A stretch of DNA of 64,000 nt, taken from an uncultured Vibrio sp. (lineage in GTDB: Bacteria; Pseudomonadota; Gammaproteobacteria; Enterobacterales; Vibrionaceae). The notes under the pieces were generated by a model that searched no databases, was not told the DNA's origin, and saw nothing but the letters and a program-made list of their open reading frames with translations. A program made the translations under genes and the position numbers. Shown piece by piece: positions 26,193 through 36,990 of this stretch. Location of the stretch: contig CANNGN010000004.1 in NCBI GenBank assembly GCA_947504195.1, forward strand, positions 310,001-374,000, read 5' to 3'. Numbering within the stretch: position 1 is the first letter of the stretch; each line of letters opens with the position of its first letter.

Positions 26193-29100
26193 ATGAGTTA
26201 CGCTGAACTCTTTTGTCAGAGCAATTTCTCCTTTCTTAAAGGCGCGTCTCACCCACAAGAGTTGGTGATTCAAGCCGATTTTTTACGTTACCATTCTATT
26301 GCCATTACCGATGAGTGTTCAGTTGCGGGGATCGTGCGTGCGCATGCGGCAATTAAAGAGCATCAACTCTCGGTGAAACTGATTGTTGGAAGCCTGTTTG
26401 AGCTCAATCCCGCATGCCGATTTATTGCGTTAGCACCAAACCGAGAAGGTTATGCGGAGTTGTGCCGAATTATTACTAATGCTCGTCGCCGCGCCGGAAA
26501 AGGACAATATCAACTCTCAGAATGGGATGTGATGTCATTAAAGCACTGCTTAGTGATTTGGCTGCCGAGTATAGACAACAATGCGAGTCAGCAATGGGGA
26601 GAATGGCTCACCCAACACCATCGCGGTCGATTATGGATTGGAATACAACGCCACCTCAGTGCAGATGATTCAAAAGGTGTACAACAAAGCGAACGTTTGG
26701 CTGAGGTATTAAACTTGCCTATTTGCGCATGTGGTGGTGTCTTAATGCACAATGCGGCTCGTTTGCCATTGCAGCATGTATTAACCGCAATCGACCGTCA
26801 CAGCTCTGTTGAACAGATTCAAGCACACTTGTTGACCAATACTGAACGCGTGTTGCGTAGCAAAGAGAAATTAGCCAAGTTATTTCAGCCCGAATGGTTA
26901 GCGCAAAGTATCGACATTGCCAACCAATGTCAGTTTAATCTCGACAGCTTGCGCTATGAATACCCTAACGAACTGGTGCCGAAAAATTGCTCCCCAATCG
27001 CTTACCTACGACAGTTGGTTGAACAAGGGAAGCACCGTCGCTTCCCCAAAGGGGTTCCTCCAACGATAGAACACATTATCGAAAAAGAGTTAGTTCTGAT
27101 TGAAGAGCTCAATTACCCGTTTTATTTTTTGACCATTCACGACATCGTTATGTTTGCTAAACGGCAAGGCATTTTATACCAAGGCCGAGGTTCTGCCGCC
27201 AATTCCGTCGTTTGTTACTGTTTGGAAATTACCTCAGTCGATCCTCGCCAAATTTCGGTATTGTTTGAGCGATTCATCAGTAAAGAACGCAATGAACCCC
27301 CTGATATTGATGTCGACTTTGAACACGAACGTCGAGAAGAAGTGATTCAATATCTCTACCAAAAATACGGCCGGGAGCGTGCAGCCCTGGCCGCTACCGT
27401 AATTTCGTATCGCTTTAAAAGTGCGGTGCGCGATGTAGGGAAAGCGCTCGGAATCCATGAGACTCAACTCGACTATTTTATCCACAATGTTAACCGACGT
27501 GACCGGGCGCTCGGCTGGCAGGCGCAAATTGTTGAACTTGGGTTAGAACCGGACTCATTAAAAGGCCAGCAGTTTATCGATCTAGTGAATGAACTGATCG
27601 GCTTTCCACGCCATTTATCGCAACATGTCGGAGGCTTTGTGATTTCAGCAGGGCCATTATATGAGTTGGTCGCGGTAGAAAATGCCGCCATGAATGAGCG
27701 AACAGTAATCCAATGGGACAAGGACGACTTAGAAACTTTAGGACTATTGAAAGTCGATGTGCTCGCACTGGGTATGCTATCGGCCATTCGAAAATGCTTC
27801 GGTTTAGTTCAGCACTTCCACCAACGATCCCTCTCAATCGCTCAGATCACTGCGTTACCCGATGATCCCAAGGTTTACCAAATGATAAGCCAAGCTGATA
27901 CTGTGGGCGTCTTTCAGATCGAATCACGTGCACAAATGAATATGCTACCAAGGCTCCGGCCACGTTGTTATTACGACCTTGTGATTCAAATTGCCATCGT
28001 CCGCCCCGGCCCAATTCAAGGTGATATGGTTCATCCCTTTCTCAAAAGACGAAATGGTATCGAAGCAATCGACTACCCTTCAGAAGAAGTTAAAACGGTA
28101 CTCGAACGCACAATGGGAGTACCTATTTTCCAAGAACAAGTTATTAAATTAGCGATGGTGGCAGCAGGGTTCAGCGGCGGTGAAGCTGACCAGTTACGTC
28201 GGGCAATGGCTTCGTGGAAAAAGAGTGGCGAATTAATGAAGTTCCGCAATAAATTAATCAGTGGAATGGAAAAACGGGGTTATCACCTAGAGTTTGCCGA
28301 GAAATTATTTGATCAAATTTGTGGTTTTGGCGAATACGGTTTTCCAGAAAGTCACTCCGCTTCTTTTGCGGTGCTTGCCTATTGTTCTGCTTGGTTGAAA
28401 CATTACTATCCGGAGTGCTTTTACACTGCACTACTGAACAGTCTGCCGATGGGGTTTTATAGCTCTTCTCAATTGGTACAAGACGCCCAACGTCATGGGA
28501 TTACCGTTCTTCCAGTTAGCATTAATCACTCTGACTATGATCATCAAGTGGTGCCGTTAGGCGAGCAACTCGCAATGCGTTTAGGGTTTCGACAAATAAA
28601 AGGATTAGGACATTACACTGCCCTCACCATTGTCGAACATCGTCCCAATTCCGGCTTTCATTCCACTGTTGAGCTCAAGCAACTTGGACTGAATCGGCGT
28701 GAAATGGAATTGCTTGCCTCTGCCAATGCACTTGCAACCCTAAAGGCCTCATCAAGAAATATGACGTCCAGCAACAGACAAGATGAGCAGCATCGTTATC
28801 AAACTCGTTGGAATATGATGGACTCGATTCAAGAACTGCCATTATTTGCCGCATTAGACGATACGTCTCCAACCCAACTCTCCCCACCGAGTGATATGGC
28901 AACATTATTAGAAGATTACGCCGCCCTTGGATTATCACTCGATCACCACCCTATTCTGCTGTTAGACCATGCTCAGTTACTGGGACGTTTTAGCCGAATG
29001 ACAGACTTAGCCCATAAATCGGATAAATCGCTGGTCACCGTTGCAGGAGTCGTCACAGGAAGGCAATCTCCCGGCAGTGCCGCAGGTATTACGTTCTTTA

Positions 29101-29309
29101 CTCTTGAAGACGACACCGGAAACATTAATGTGATCGTATGGCAAGCAACTGCTCGAGCACAGAAACGGGCGTATTTGAACTCAAAGATTCTTAAGGTCAA
29201 AGGAATATTGGAAAAAGAAGGCGATGTCATGCATGTCATTGCCGGTAAGCTTATCGATTTAACCGATAAACTCGCGTCACTTTCTAGCCGTTCGCGGGAT
29301 TTTCATTAA
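26193..29309 (+). CDS. dnaE2: Error-prone DNA polymerase III alpha subunit DnaE2
   Basis: A 1038-residue C-family polymerase for SOS mutagenesis. The PHP domain starts the chain (ELFCQSNFSFLKGASHPQEL). The active-site stretches are present: GRGSAANSVVCYCL, PPDIDVDFEHERREEV and LKVDVLALGMLSAIRK. The C-terminal OB domain includes VTVAGVVTGRQSPGSAAG and FFTLEDDTGNINVIVW. It is the last gene of the cassette and is followed by a hairpin. Confidence 0.96.
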   Translation: MSYAELFCQSNFSFLKGASHPQELVIQADFLRYHSIAITDECSVAGIVRAHAAIKEHQLSVKLIVGSLFELNPACRFIALAPNREGYAELCRIITNARRRAGKGQYQLSEWDVMSLKHCLVIWLPSIDNNASQQWGEWLTQHHRGRLWIGIQRHLSADDSKGVQQSERLAEVLNLPICACGGVLMHNAARLPLQHVLTAIDRHSSVEQIQAHLLTNTERVLRSKEKLAKLFQPEWLAQSIDIANQCQFNLDSLRYEYPNELVPKNCSPIAYLRQLVEQGKHRRFPKGVPPTIEHIIEKELVLIEELNYPFYFLTIHDIVMFAKRQGILYQGRGSAANSVVCYCLEITSVDPRQISVLFERFISKERNEPPDIDVDFEHERREEVIQYLYQKYGRERAALAATVISYRFKSAVRDVGKALGIHETQLDYFIHNVNRRDRALGWQAQIVELGLEPDSLKGQQFIDLVNELIGFPRHLSQHVGGFVISAGPLYELVAVENAAMNERTVIQWDKDDLETLGLLKVDVLALGMLSAIRKCFGLVQHFHQRSLSIAQITALPDDPKVYQMISQADTVGVFQIESRAQMNMLPRLRPRCYYDLVIQIAIVRPGPIQGDMVHPFLKRRNGIEAIDYPSEEVKTVLERTMGVPIFQEQVIKLAMVAAGFSGGEADQLRRAMASWKKSGELMKFRNKLISGMEKRGYHLEFAEKLFDQICGFGEYGFPESHSASFAVLAYCSAWLKHYYPECFYTALLNSLPMGFYSSSQLVQDAQRHGITVLPVSINHSDYDHQVVPLGEQLAMRLGFRQIKGLGHYTALTIVEHRPNSGFHSTVELKQLGLNRREMELLASANALATLKASSRNMTSSNRQDEQHRYQTRWNMMDSIQELPLFAALDDTSPTQLSPPSDMATLLEDYAALGLSLDHHPILLLDHAQLLGRFSRMTDLAHKSDKSLVTVAGVVTGRQSPGSAAGITFFTLEDDTGNINVIVWQATARAQKRAYLNSKILKVKGILEKEGDVMHVIAGKLIDLTDKLASLSSRSRDFH

Positions 29310-29332
29310 GCTTAATCTGCTCATAAAAATAA

Positions 29333-29359
29333 AAACGACCAGATAGAATCTGACCGTTT
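29333..29359. terminator. Hairpin after dnaE2
   Basis: AAACGACCAGAT and ATCTGACCGTTT form a stem with two internal mismatches and a 3-base loop, followed by ATTTGTTT. It lies between convergent dnaE2 and cheV, so it may serve both. Confidence 0.6.
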
Positions 29360-29399
29360 ATTTGTTTAGACAACATCAGGGATGATATTGGAAGTGCGC

Positions 29400-30359
29400 C
29401 TAATGTTGTGCTTCCAATACTTGACGTAATCGCTCTTGAGCCACATCGACTAATACATCAGGTTGGAACTTGGAAATAAAACGATTACAACCTACTTTTT
29501 CCGCCATGGCATTATTGAAACTACCACTCAGAGAGGTATTCAACGTAATATATAGATCCTTCATTCGAGCATCACTACGTACTTCATGAGTGAGTTTATA
29601 ACCATCCATCTCAGGCATTTCTGCATCGGTTATCATCAGAAGTAACTCTTTCGTAACATCAATTCCTTCATCCGCCCATGACTGCAATAAATTCAACGCT
29701 TCTAAACCATCACAGCATTCGATAATCTCAATACCTAGCTGAGACAACGTACCTTTAACTTGATTACGTGCGGTACTTGAATCGTCCACAACAAGCACTT
29801 TGCGACCCTGCATATTATTGGTCACCAATTCGTGGTCAAGCACTTCCTCTGAGATTGATATATCGTAATCTATAATTTCAGCGAGCACTTTTTCAACATC
29901 AATAATTTCGACGATATGGCTTCGTTCGTCATCTTCAACTCGAGTGATTGCCGTGAGGTAATTTGCTCTACCTGCGGTTTTAGGAGGTGGCTGAATCTCT
30001 GTCCAAGCGGTATTGATAATATTACGAACCTGCCCAACCAAGAACCCTTGAGTCGAACGATTATATTCGGTAATAATTAAATTCTGTTCAGTAAAATCAT
30101 GATTAGAGTTATCAGGAAACCCGATCGCTCGACGTAAATCAATCACCGGCACTGGCTCACCACGAATGGAAGCAACACCAGTAATATTGTGATGGGCGCC
30201 TGGCATTTTGGTTAACGTGGGCAATTTAATCACTTCTTTAACTTTAAACACGTTGATCGCAAATACTTGCATGCTATTTAAACTAAAAAGTAATAGCTCA
30301 AGACGGTTCTCGCCTACAAGATTTGTGCGCTGATCAACCGTATTCAATACTCCTGACAT
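29400..30359 (-). CDS. cheV: Chemotaxis coupling protein CheV
   Basis: A 319-residue fusion of a CheW-like coupling domain (residues about 20-155, including LLLFSLNSMQVFAINVFKVK and IRGEPVPVIDLRRAIG) and a response-regulator receiver (about 185-315, KVLVVDDSSTARNQV, phospho-Asp in MITDAEMPEMDG, conserved Lys in FISKFQPD). It links receptors to CheA with phosphorylation control. The start is the inner ATG (30359); the frame extends six residues further but without signal. Confidence 0.94.
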   Translation of the reverse strand: MSGVLNTVDQRTNLVGENRLELLLFSLNSMQVFAINVFKVKEVIKLPTLTKMPGAHHNITGVASIRGEPVPVIDLRRAIGFPDNSNHDFTEQNLIITEYNRSTQGFLVGQVRNIINTAWTEIQPPPKTAGRANYLTAITRVEDDERSHIVEIIDVEKVLAEIIDYDISISEEVLDHELVTNNMQGRKVLVVDDSSTARNQVKGTLSQLGIEIIECCDGLEALNLLQSWADEGIDVTKELLLMITDAEMPEMDGYKLTHEVRSDARMKDLYITLNTSLSGSFNNAMAEKVGCNRFISKFQPDVLVDVAQERLRQVLEAQH

Positions 30360-30482
30360 ACGAATCCCGCCTAGCACTTTAATCGATAATATAAACTCTG
30401 GACCATAGATAGGAATAAATCTAGTTAGAAAGGAAAAAAAGAGTCAGTGTCATTCAAAGAGTGAGAAGACAGTACGTACCAA

Positions 30483-31700
30483 TTACTCGTCGAGAATTCG
30501 TATTAACAATAAACCATCATATAAAGCTTGTTTTATCAATGCCGCTCCTGGCATCGTCGATTCATGATAAAACCGAGACTCTACCACCTTTAGAGAATCT
30601 TGATAGGCGGGATAACACTGCGCTGAAAGTGATTCCATCATTTTAGGGTATAGCACGTCTTTAGTTTGGTTAATAACACCGCCAATTAAGACTTTATCGG
30701 GGTTAAACAGATTCACAAGAATTGACACGGCTTGCCCCAAATGACTACCAAGTTTTTCGATCAAGTCAACCGCGAGAGCATCTCCTTCGACAGCGGCAAA
30801 ACATATATCTTCAATTCGAATATCTTGAATTTCCGCCAGAGATGATGACTCCCCATGAGAGATCCTTACGTAAGCTTGTTCCAACAAGGCAGTAGAACTT
30901 GCTACAGTGTCTAAACATCCTCGGTTACCGCAACTGCACAATTCACCCTGAGGGTTAATTTGAATATGCCCTAAGTCACCGATATTCCCTAATTTACCTT
31001 GAAGTACTCGCTCATCAACAATAATCCCAGCATTTAAGCCATTATGAATCGACACCAAAATAGCATTATCACTTTCTTGAGCATGACCAAATAACTTCTC
31101 AGCCAATACCCAAGCATGAGTGTCATTCGCCATAAAAACAGGCAATCCAGTGGTCTTATATATTTCAGCTCCAAGATTAAGGTTAACCACATTGTAATAC
31201 GGCATGTTCACAACCACGCCTTTTTGCGAATTAACTAAACCAGGAATCGTGACTGCAATGCTAGTTACTCGTTGAATTTCCGAGTGATACGTTTGGAAGA
31301 ATTCTTCAATTTCATGCAATAAACGATCAAGTAAATCCTGCTGGTCACGTTCGTGAATATCAATTTTACAATCAATCAGAACATCACCGCCGAGCTCATG
31401 TAAAGCCAACGCTAAATAGCCTCGGCCTAATCGCACCGACAAAAACTGCCAACCCAAATTTTTGGTTTGCAAACCGACAGCCGGACGCCCACGGCTCAAG
31501 GATTCTTGAACAGTGGTTTCATGAATAAGTTGTGCACCAATCAGCTCACGAGTAATTTTTGTAATACTCGCAGGTGCTAACTCACTCAATTTCGATAAAT
31601 CGATTCGAGAGATAGGCCCCAGTTGATCGATAAGTTTATATACTCGCCCCGCATTGATCTGCTTAATATGATCAATGTGGCCAGGTTGGGCCATGAACAT
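30483..31700 (-). CDS. mlc: ROK family repressor Mlc (sugar phosphotransferase regulator)
   Basis: A 405-residue ROK repressor. The N-terminal helix-turn-helix QPGHIDHIKQINAGRVYKLI and ISRIDLSKLSELAPASITKI matches E. coli Mlc closely. The C-terminal half has the ROK fold, with the zinc knuckle ELCSCGNRGCLDTVAS. Mlc is inactivated by binding unphosphorylated PtsG during glucose uptake, and ptsG lies about 11 kb away. GGAG lies 7 bases before the ATG at 31700, favouring it over an upstream TTG. Confidence 0.9.
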   Translation of the reverse strand: MFMAQPGHIDHIKQINAGRVYKLIDQLGPISRIDLSKLSELAPASITKITRELIGAQLIHETTVQESLSRGRPAVGLQTKNLGWQFLSVRLGRGYLALALHELGGDVLIDCKIDIHERDQQDLLDRLLHEIEEFFQTYHSEIQRVTSIAVTIPGLVNSQKGVVVNMPYYNVVNLNLGAEIYKTTGLPVFMANDTHAWVLAEKLFGHAQESDNAILVSIHNGLNAGIIVDERVLQGKLGNIGDLGHIQINPQGELCSCGNRGCLDTVASSTALLEQAYVRISHGESSSLAEIQDIRIEDICFAAVEGDALAVDLIEKLGSHLGQAVSILVNLFNPDKVLIGGVINQTKDVLYPKMMESLSAQCYPAYQDSLKVVESRFYHESTMPGAALIKQALYDGLLLIRILDE

Positions 31701-31963
31701 GATGTGCTCCGACAAAAAGACAGCGGTGTAATTTTTTTACTTTGTAAAGTAATTGGGAAGAGCTTTGATACCCGAGCGTGACAGGCATCACGCATAATAA
31801 GTCAAGTTTGTGCTGTGACTCAAACCAAGGCAACAAATTAACATCCATTAATGCTCAATTCACCGTACAAATCACGAACAGTATCGTGAATTTGCGAACG
31901 AAAAAAGAATTCTTGCATATACTTATAAAACTTAACACAAACAATTTAAACAAATGAGATCTT

Positions 31964-33409
31964 ATGAGCATGATGCAGAGAAAAACTAAAATCGTTACGA
32001 CTCTAGGACCATCAACTGATAAAGGTGATAATTTAGAGCAGGTTATTAAAGCTGGTGCCAACGTTGTTCGCTTTAACTTTTCCCACGGCACAGCGGATGA
32101 TCATCGAGAGCGTGCAGTTAAAGTCAGAACAATCGCTGAAAAACTCGGCGTACACATCGCTATTCTCGGTGATTTACAAGGCCCTAAGATTCGCGTCGCA
32201 AAATTCAAAGACGACAGTATTAAACTGAATGTGGGTGACCATTTTATTTTAGACTCTGAATGCCCGACACAAGAAGGGGATCAAACTCGAGTCGGCTTAG
32301 ATTATAAAGAGCTGCCAGAAGATGTATCGAGTGGAGACATTTTGCTACTCGATGATGGTCGAGTCCAATTAAAAGTATTCAAAGTAGAAGGCAGTCAAAT
32401 TCATACCCATGTCACGATTGGTGGAAAGCTCTCGAACAATAAAGGAATCAACAAGAAAGGGGGTGGATTATCAGCTCAAGCCTTAACAGAAAAAGATAAG
32501 GAAGATATAAAACTCGCCGCAGAACTCAATGTAGAATATCTTGCTGTCTCTTTTCCTCGTAATGGAGCAGACATGGAATACGCCCGAGAACTTGCTCGCG
32601 AAGCGGGTTTAGATGCCTCAATGGTCGCCAAAGTTGAACGTGCCGAAACAGTCGCAAATGATGAACATATCGACGATATTATTATGGCATCCGATGTCAT
32701 CATGGTTGCTCGTGGTGATCTCGGCGTCGAAATTGGCGATCCAGAATTAGTCGGAGTACAGAAAAAACTCATACGCCGCTCTAAAGAGCTAAATCGTGTT
32801 GTTATTACCGCCACTCAAATGATGGAATCAATGATAGATGCACCGATGCCGACACGGGCGGAAGTTATGGATGTCGCAAACGCGGTCATCGATGGCACTG
32901 ACGCGGTCATGTTATCTGGCGAAACAGCTGCGGGTAAATACCCTGTTGAAACAGTAAATTCGATGGCCGAAGTTTGTGTTGGTGCAGAAAAAGTGATGCA
33001 CGTTGAAGACCAAACCTACCGACTGAAAAGCTCATTTGTCACCGCAGAAGAGACTGTTGCTATTTCAAGTATTTATGCGGCAAACCACATGGAAGGTATT
33101 AAAGCGCTCGTCACCATGACTGAATCAGGTCGCACTGTTTTAATGACCTCAAGAATGAATACTGAACTGCCAATTTACGCCTTATCTGATAATGAGAAAA
33201 CACTTCGCCGCTGTGCTCTATACCGGGGAGTGACACCCTATAAATTTACCAGTGTCCAAACAACGAGCTTTGAAACATCACTTGAGGCGATAAACCACTT
33301 AAAAGAGAAAGGAACCGTTGAGTTCGGTGACATCATCGTTCTGACTCAAGGAGATATGGTTGGAGTTGTAGGGTCCACCAACTGCATGAGGGTATTACCG
33401 GTTTTCTAA
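31964..33409 (+). CDS. pykA: Pyruvate kinase II
   Basis: Final ATP-forming step of glycolysis, phosphoenolpyruvate to pyruvate. The 481-residue protein aligns with PykA rather than Pyk[34 protein letters not shown], then [32 protein letters not shown] and [19 protein letters not shown]. PykA is activated by sugar phosphates and AMP rather than by fructose bisphosphate. It lies divergent from mlc across 263 bases. Confidence 0.95.
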   Translation: MSMMQRKTKIVTTLGPSTDKGDNLEQVIKAGANVVRFNFSHGTADDHRERAVKVRTIAEKLGVHIAILGDLQGPKIRVAKFKDDSIKLNVGDHFILDSECPTQEGDQTRVGLDYKELPEDVSSGDILLLDDGRVQLKVFKVEGSQIHTHVTIGGKLSNNKGINKKGGGLSAQALTEKDKEDIKLAAELNVEYLAVSFPRNGADMEYARELAREAGLDASMVAKVERAETVANDEHIDDIIMASDVIMVARGDLGVEIGDPELVGVQKKLIRRSKELNRVVITATQMMESMIDAPMPTRAEVMDVANAVIDGTDAVMLSGETAAGKYPVETVNSMAEVCVGAEKVMHVEDQTYRLKSSFVTAEETVAISSIYAANHMEGIKALVTMTESGRTVLMTSRMNTELPIYALSDNEKTLRRCALYRGVTPYKFTSVQTTSFETSLEAINHLKEKGTVEFGDIIVLTQGDMVGVVGSTNCMRVLPVF

Positions 33410-33425
33410 ACTTAGATTGCAGTAT

Positions 33426-33473
33426 AAGCGTTATCAAGATAGGGGAAACAAAGCCCCTATCTTGATAACGCTT
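33426..33473. terminator. Perfect 20-bp stem hairpin after pykA
   Basis: AAGCGTTATCAAGATAGGGG (33426-33445) pairs perfectly with the segment 33454-33473, with an 8-base loop. There is no U tract on either strand, so it may block convergent transcription or RNA decay, or be a dispersed palindromic repeat. Confidence 0.75.
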
Positions 33474-33502
33474 GATTGCTTTTGAGTTGCGAGGATTTCA
33501 GC

Positions 33503-34705
33503 TTAACTGACTTGCTTTTGTACCGCTTGGCATATTCGAGCAATACCTTCCATTACAGTGTGTTTGGAATGCGCTAAATTCACTCGAATAAACCCATTAT
33601 TCTCCGAGACAAACATCTCCCCGCCTTCAACAATCATCCCCGCTTCCTCAATAAAGAACTGAGTCAGATTCTGATCACTATCAAAATAGTTCGACAAGTC
33701 GATCCAAGCTAAGTAGGTCGCCTCTGGAATAGAAAACTGAGCAAGAGGCAACTGTTTCTCTAACTCAGTTTTAACGTAATCGAAGTTAGCGTCTAGATAG
33801 TGAGTAAGTTGCTCTAACCAAGCGCCACCAGAAGTATAAGCAGCCTCAGCGCCACTTAAACTCAGTGGATTCAACATATCGATATGATCGTCGAGCCATA
33901 CCGTTCGCATCGCTTCATTTGGAATAATGATATTCGACATCATTAGTCCCGCGAGGTTGAACGTCTTACTTGGTGCCATACAAGTGATGATCTGATCCGA
34001 GTTTGGGTAAAGCCTAGCGAGCGGAGTATAACAGGTATAATTTCGTGTAAGATCACAGTGGATATCATCAGATAAAATTAATACATTATATTCAAAGCAG
34101 ATCTCAGCAAACTGTTTTAATTCATCCTCTGACCAAGCTCTACCTGTCGGGTTGTGAGGATTGCAGAGAATACAAAGAGTCACCTTACTGTCAGCACATT
34201 TCTCTCTAAGATCATCGAAATCAAATGTATAATACCCATCAGTATTAATAAGATCAGACGTGACATATTCACGATTATGGTGTTGTGCAGCGTGTTGGAA
34301 AAAACCATAAGACGGCGTGGTAAAGAGAACTTTCTCATCCGGCTTAGTAAATAACCTCACCAAATCAAAAAGTGCAGGTACCACACCATGCAATGTAACA
34401 ATATGCTGTTGATTAATTTCCCAGTTATAACGACCTTTTACCCATTGAATAAACGCTTGAAAATAAGCGTCATCAAATAATTTGGTATACCCGAGAATGC
34501 CATGTTCAAGTCGTTGTTTAATCGCATCCAGAATCTCTGGAGCCACAGAGAAATTCATATCTGCCACCCACATCGGGATTAAATTATCGATGTCAATTTC
34601 AGCAGAAAGCTCTGTGGAATCACCAAACAAATATTTACGATATCCATCATTATTTAGAGCATTGGTGCCCTTTCTATCAATCACTTTATCAAAGTTATAT
34701 TTCAT
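33503..34705 (-). CDS. MalY/PatB-type PLP-dependent C-S lyase
   Basis: A 400-residue fold-type I enzyme: NLIPMWVADMNFSVAPEI near the start, LCNPHNPTGRAWSEDEL, SDDIHCDL, and the PLP lysine in APSKTFNLAGLMMSNI. These are the MalY/PatB landmarks; the family cleaves cystathionine-like C-S bonds. Some members also antagonise the maltose regulator, but nothing here points to that. The start is the ATG at 34705; an alternative GTG is three codons upstream. Confidence 0.9.
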   Translation of the reverse strand: MKYNFDKVIDRKGTNALNNDGYRKYLFGDSTELSAEIDIDNLIPMWVADMNFSVAPEILDAIKQRLEHGILGYTKLFDDAYFQAFIQWVKGRYNWEINQQHIVTLHGVVPALFDLVRLFTKPDEKVLFTTPSYGFFQHAAQHHNREYVTSDLINTDGYYTFDFDDLREKCADSKVTLCILCNPHNPTGRAWSEDELKQFAEICFEYNVLILSDDIHCDLTRNYTCYTPLARLYPNSDQIITCMAPSKTFNLAGLMMSNIIIPNEAMRTVWLDDHIDMLNPLSLSGAEAAYTSGGAWLEQLTHYLDANFDYVKTELEKQLPLAQFSIPEATYLAWIDLSNYFDSDQNLTQFFIEEAGMIVEGGEMFVSENNGFIRVNLAHSKHTVMEGIARICQAVQKQVS

Positions 34706-35393
34706 CCTGCTCACTCAATGATTATTTAAGGTTTATCACCTAATTATGAACTTAGGCGACTATAGCATATGGAAAATTCCAAAAGAATAAATATGACCTA
34801 CCCCTAAGTTTTTAATTTTTTTCCATGGTAAGAACTTCTCTATATCACGCTATCAGACTTGTCTTTTATGGGCATAACGGCGTTAAATTGTGCAAGGTAC
34901 CAACATTTATCCCTTATCACTCTCAATCGCCAAGTACGACTCAAATTCATACATAACTTCTCTACTACCGTTTTTAAGTTAAAAATGCCAACCAAACTTT
35001 TTAAGCTAGAGTATTTCACTAAATCATGCTCATCTCATTAATCACACACTCAAGGTACTAGATCGCTAGTATATTTAACCATCGCAACAAGAACACACAA
35101 TCACTTTAACCTTAATGTACAAATTGTATAACATTTAACACTATTAAATTGACAATGAGTCGATTTACTCTCTATTGCCTTTATATCGATAAAACTATAA
35201 TCTCACGCCCAAGTATCGCAGCACGGACTTCAAACCAGTGCATATAAAAAGATACAAACACACACCTGCGGTTGAAAAAATCAAATAACTCATCATCTCT
35301 TCTGAAGAAAAATCGATGTTTCATCATCGAAATTTCCTAGTTGAGTTTCAATCGAAATAAAGGTGTAACGAACGAATTTTATAGGAGTACAAG
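34706..35393. other. Intergenic region, about 690 bases
   Basis: AT-rich, divergent between the C-S lyase and the sodium-dependent transporter. A short palindrome, TACAAATTGTA, lies near 35120, and TTGACA with a TATTGC about 18 bases later is a possible promoter near 35151. A 60-residue frame at 34859 starts with TTG, has no ribosome-binding site and is not credible. Confidence 0.4.
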
Positions 35394-36851
35394 ATGAAAC
35401 GAGAACAATGGGGATCGCGTGCCGGCTTTATTTTAGCTGCCGTAGGTTCCGCAGTAGGATTGGGAAACATATGGCGCTTCCCATATATGGCATATGAAAA
35501 TGGCGGCGGCGCGTTTTTTATTCCTTATCTTTTTGCCATGATCACCGCTGGTATTCCATTTATGATCCTCGAATTCAGCATGGGTCAAAAATATCGCGGG
35601 TCTGCCCCTAAAACATTAGCGAAAATTCACGCTAAGTTTGAATGGCTTGGTTGGTTCCAAGTTGGTGTCGCAGCCACAATCGCCGTGTATTACGTCGCAG
35701 TTATTGGCTGGGCAATTTCTTATCTTGGGATGTCATTTGACCAAGGTTGGGGAGAAGACACCAATGGCTTCTTCTTTGGTGACTATTTAGGTCTTGGTGA
35801 CAATTCACCAACGAATCTAGGTGGCATTCAGTGGAAAATCGCCCTTGCTATGACCATTGCGTGGGCAATTACCTATGCTGCCATCGCGCGTGGTGTGAAA
35901 GCGGGAATTGAACTTGCCTCAAAAATATTAATGCCAGTTCTCTTTCTCATGGTGCTCTTTTTAATCGCACGAATGATTATGCTTCCTGGTGCTCTTGACG
36001 GTGTGAACTATATGTTCAAACCTGATTTCAGCAAAATCTGGGACGTAAAAGTATGGGCTGCAGCTTATGGACAAATCTTCTTTACGTTAAGTATTGGCTT
36101 CTCCATCATGCTCGCGTATTCAAGCTACCTTCCTGAAAAATCCGATATTACCAATAATGCCTTTATGACGGTATTGATTAACTGTGGATTCTCAATTCTT
36201 GCCGGTATCATGATTTTCTCTGTATTGGGTTACATGGCCATGGAGCAAGCGAAACCTATCACTGAGGTGGTTTCGGCTGGTGTTGGTTTAGCATTTGTTA
36301 CCCTACCTGCAGCGATCAACTTACTTCCTGCACCTTACATCTTGGGCCCATTACTGTTTTTGGCTCTTGTTGTTGCTGGTCTTAGCTCGCAAATTTCTAT
36401 CCTAGAAGCCGTGACCTCTGCAGTCATGGACAAAATGGAATGGAGCCGTACTAAAGCTGCGAACATTGTATTGGGAACGGGCTTTGTTATATCGATGGCA
36501 TTTGCAACCAATGGCGGCTTATTGCTACTCGACTTAGTCGATCATTTCGCAAACAACGTTGGCATTATGGCAGGTTGTTTCATTGAAATTGTAATGATGA
36601 CGTGGTTGTTTAAGATTTCTAACGTACGCGAATACGTCAACAAGATTTCCGATTTCTCGATCGGTGTGTGGTTTGATCTATGTCTGCGTTTTATCACTCC
36701 TGCAATTTTGGCCATTATTTTGGTCACAAAACTCAATCACATACTCACCGAGGGCTATGGTGGCTACGACTTAACATTAGGTTGGGTATTAATGGCTGGT
36801 ATTTTAGTGTTCTCTATCGCAATCAATGTTATGAGTAAAAAGGAAAAATAA
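35394..36851 (+). CDS. Neurotransmitter:sodium symporter family transporter
   Basis: A sodium-coupled amino acid transporter, 485 residues and about 11-12 helices. The first helix carries the sodium/substrate motif AVGSAVGLGNIWRFPYM followed by AYENGGGAFFIPYL. YGQIFFTLSIGFSIMLAYSS is the sixth-helix unwound region. AGGAG precedes the ATG. It is followed after 2 bases by a 31-residue small subunit, which marks it as the methionine/alanine-importing branch; the substrate remains an inference. Confidence 0.93.
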   Translation: MKREQWGSRAGFILAAVGSAVGLGNIWRFPYMAYENGGGAFFIPYLFAMITAGIPFMILEFSMGQKYRGSAPKTLAKIHAKFEWLGWFQVGVAATIAVYYVAVIGWAISYLGMSFDQGWGEDTNGFFFGDYLGLGDNSPTNLGGIQWKIALAMTIAWAITYAAIARGVKAGIELASKILMPVLFLMVLFLIARMIMLPGALDGVNYMFKPDFSKIWDVKVWAAAYGQIFFTLSIGFSIMLAYSSYLPEKSDITNNAFMTVLINCGFSILAGIMIFSVLGYMAMEQAKPITEVVSAGVGLAFVTLPAAINLLPAPYILGPLLFLALVVAGLSSQISILEAVTSAVMDKMEWSRTKAANIVLGTGFVISMAFATNGGLLLLDLVDHFANNVGIMAGCFIEIVMMTWLFKISNVREYVNKISDFSIGVWFDLCLRFITPAILAIILVTKLNHILTEGYGGYDLTLGWVLMAGILVFSIAINVMSKKEK

Positions 36852-36853
36852 TC

Positions 36854-36949
36854 ATGGAAGCAAGTGCAATTTTTATGATGGTACTCGGTCTAGGCATCAC
36901 TTGGGGTGGCGCTGCCATCTGTATGAAGCGAGCAATGGACAAGCAGTAA
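36854..36949 (+). CDS. MetS family NSS transporter small subunit (31 aa)
   Basis: Short ORF, MEASAIFMMVLGLGITWGGA then AICMKRAMDKQ: one membrane helix plus a basic end, as in the MetS small subunits of two-component NSS transporters, which have the same AIxMM...WGG pattern. It starts 2 bases after the transporter's stop codon. The small protein is needed for transport in the characterised MetP/MetS pair. Confidence 0.88.
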   Translation: MEASAIFMMVLGLGITWGGAAICMKRAMDKQ

Positions 36950-36990
36950 TTGATATTTAAACTGTGAAATAGAAAAGCCGGACTTTAAAC

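Noticed and set aside
34859..35041. 60-residue plus-strand ORF in the intergenic region
   Set aside because: TTG start, no ribosome-binding site, overlaps likely promoter DNA and has no recognisable features.
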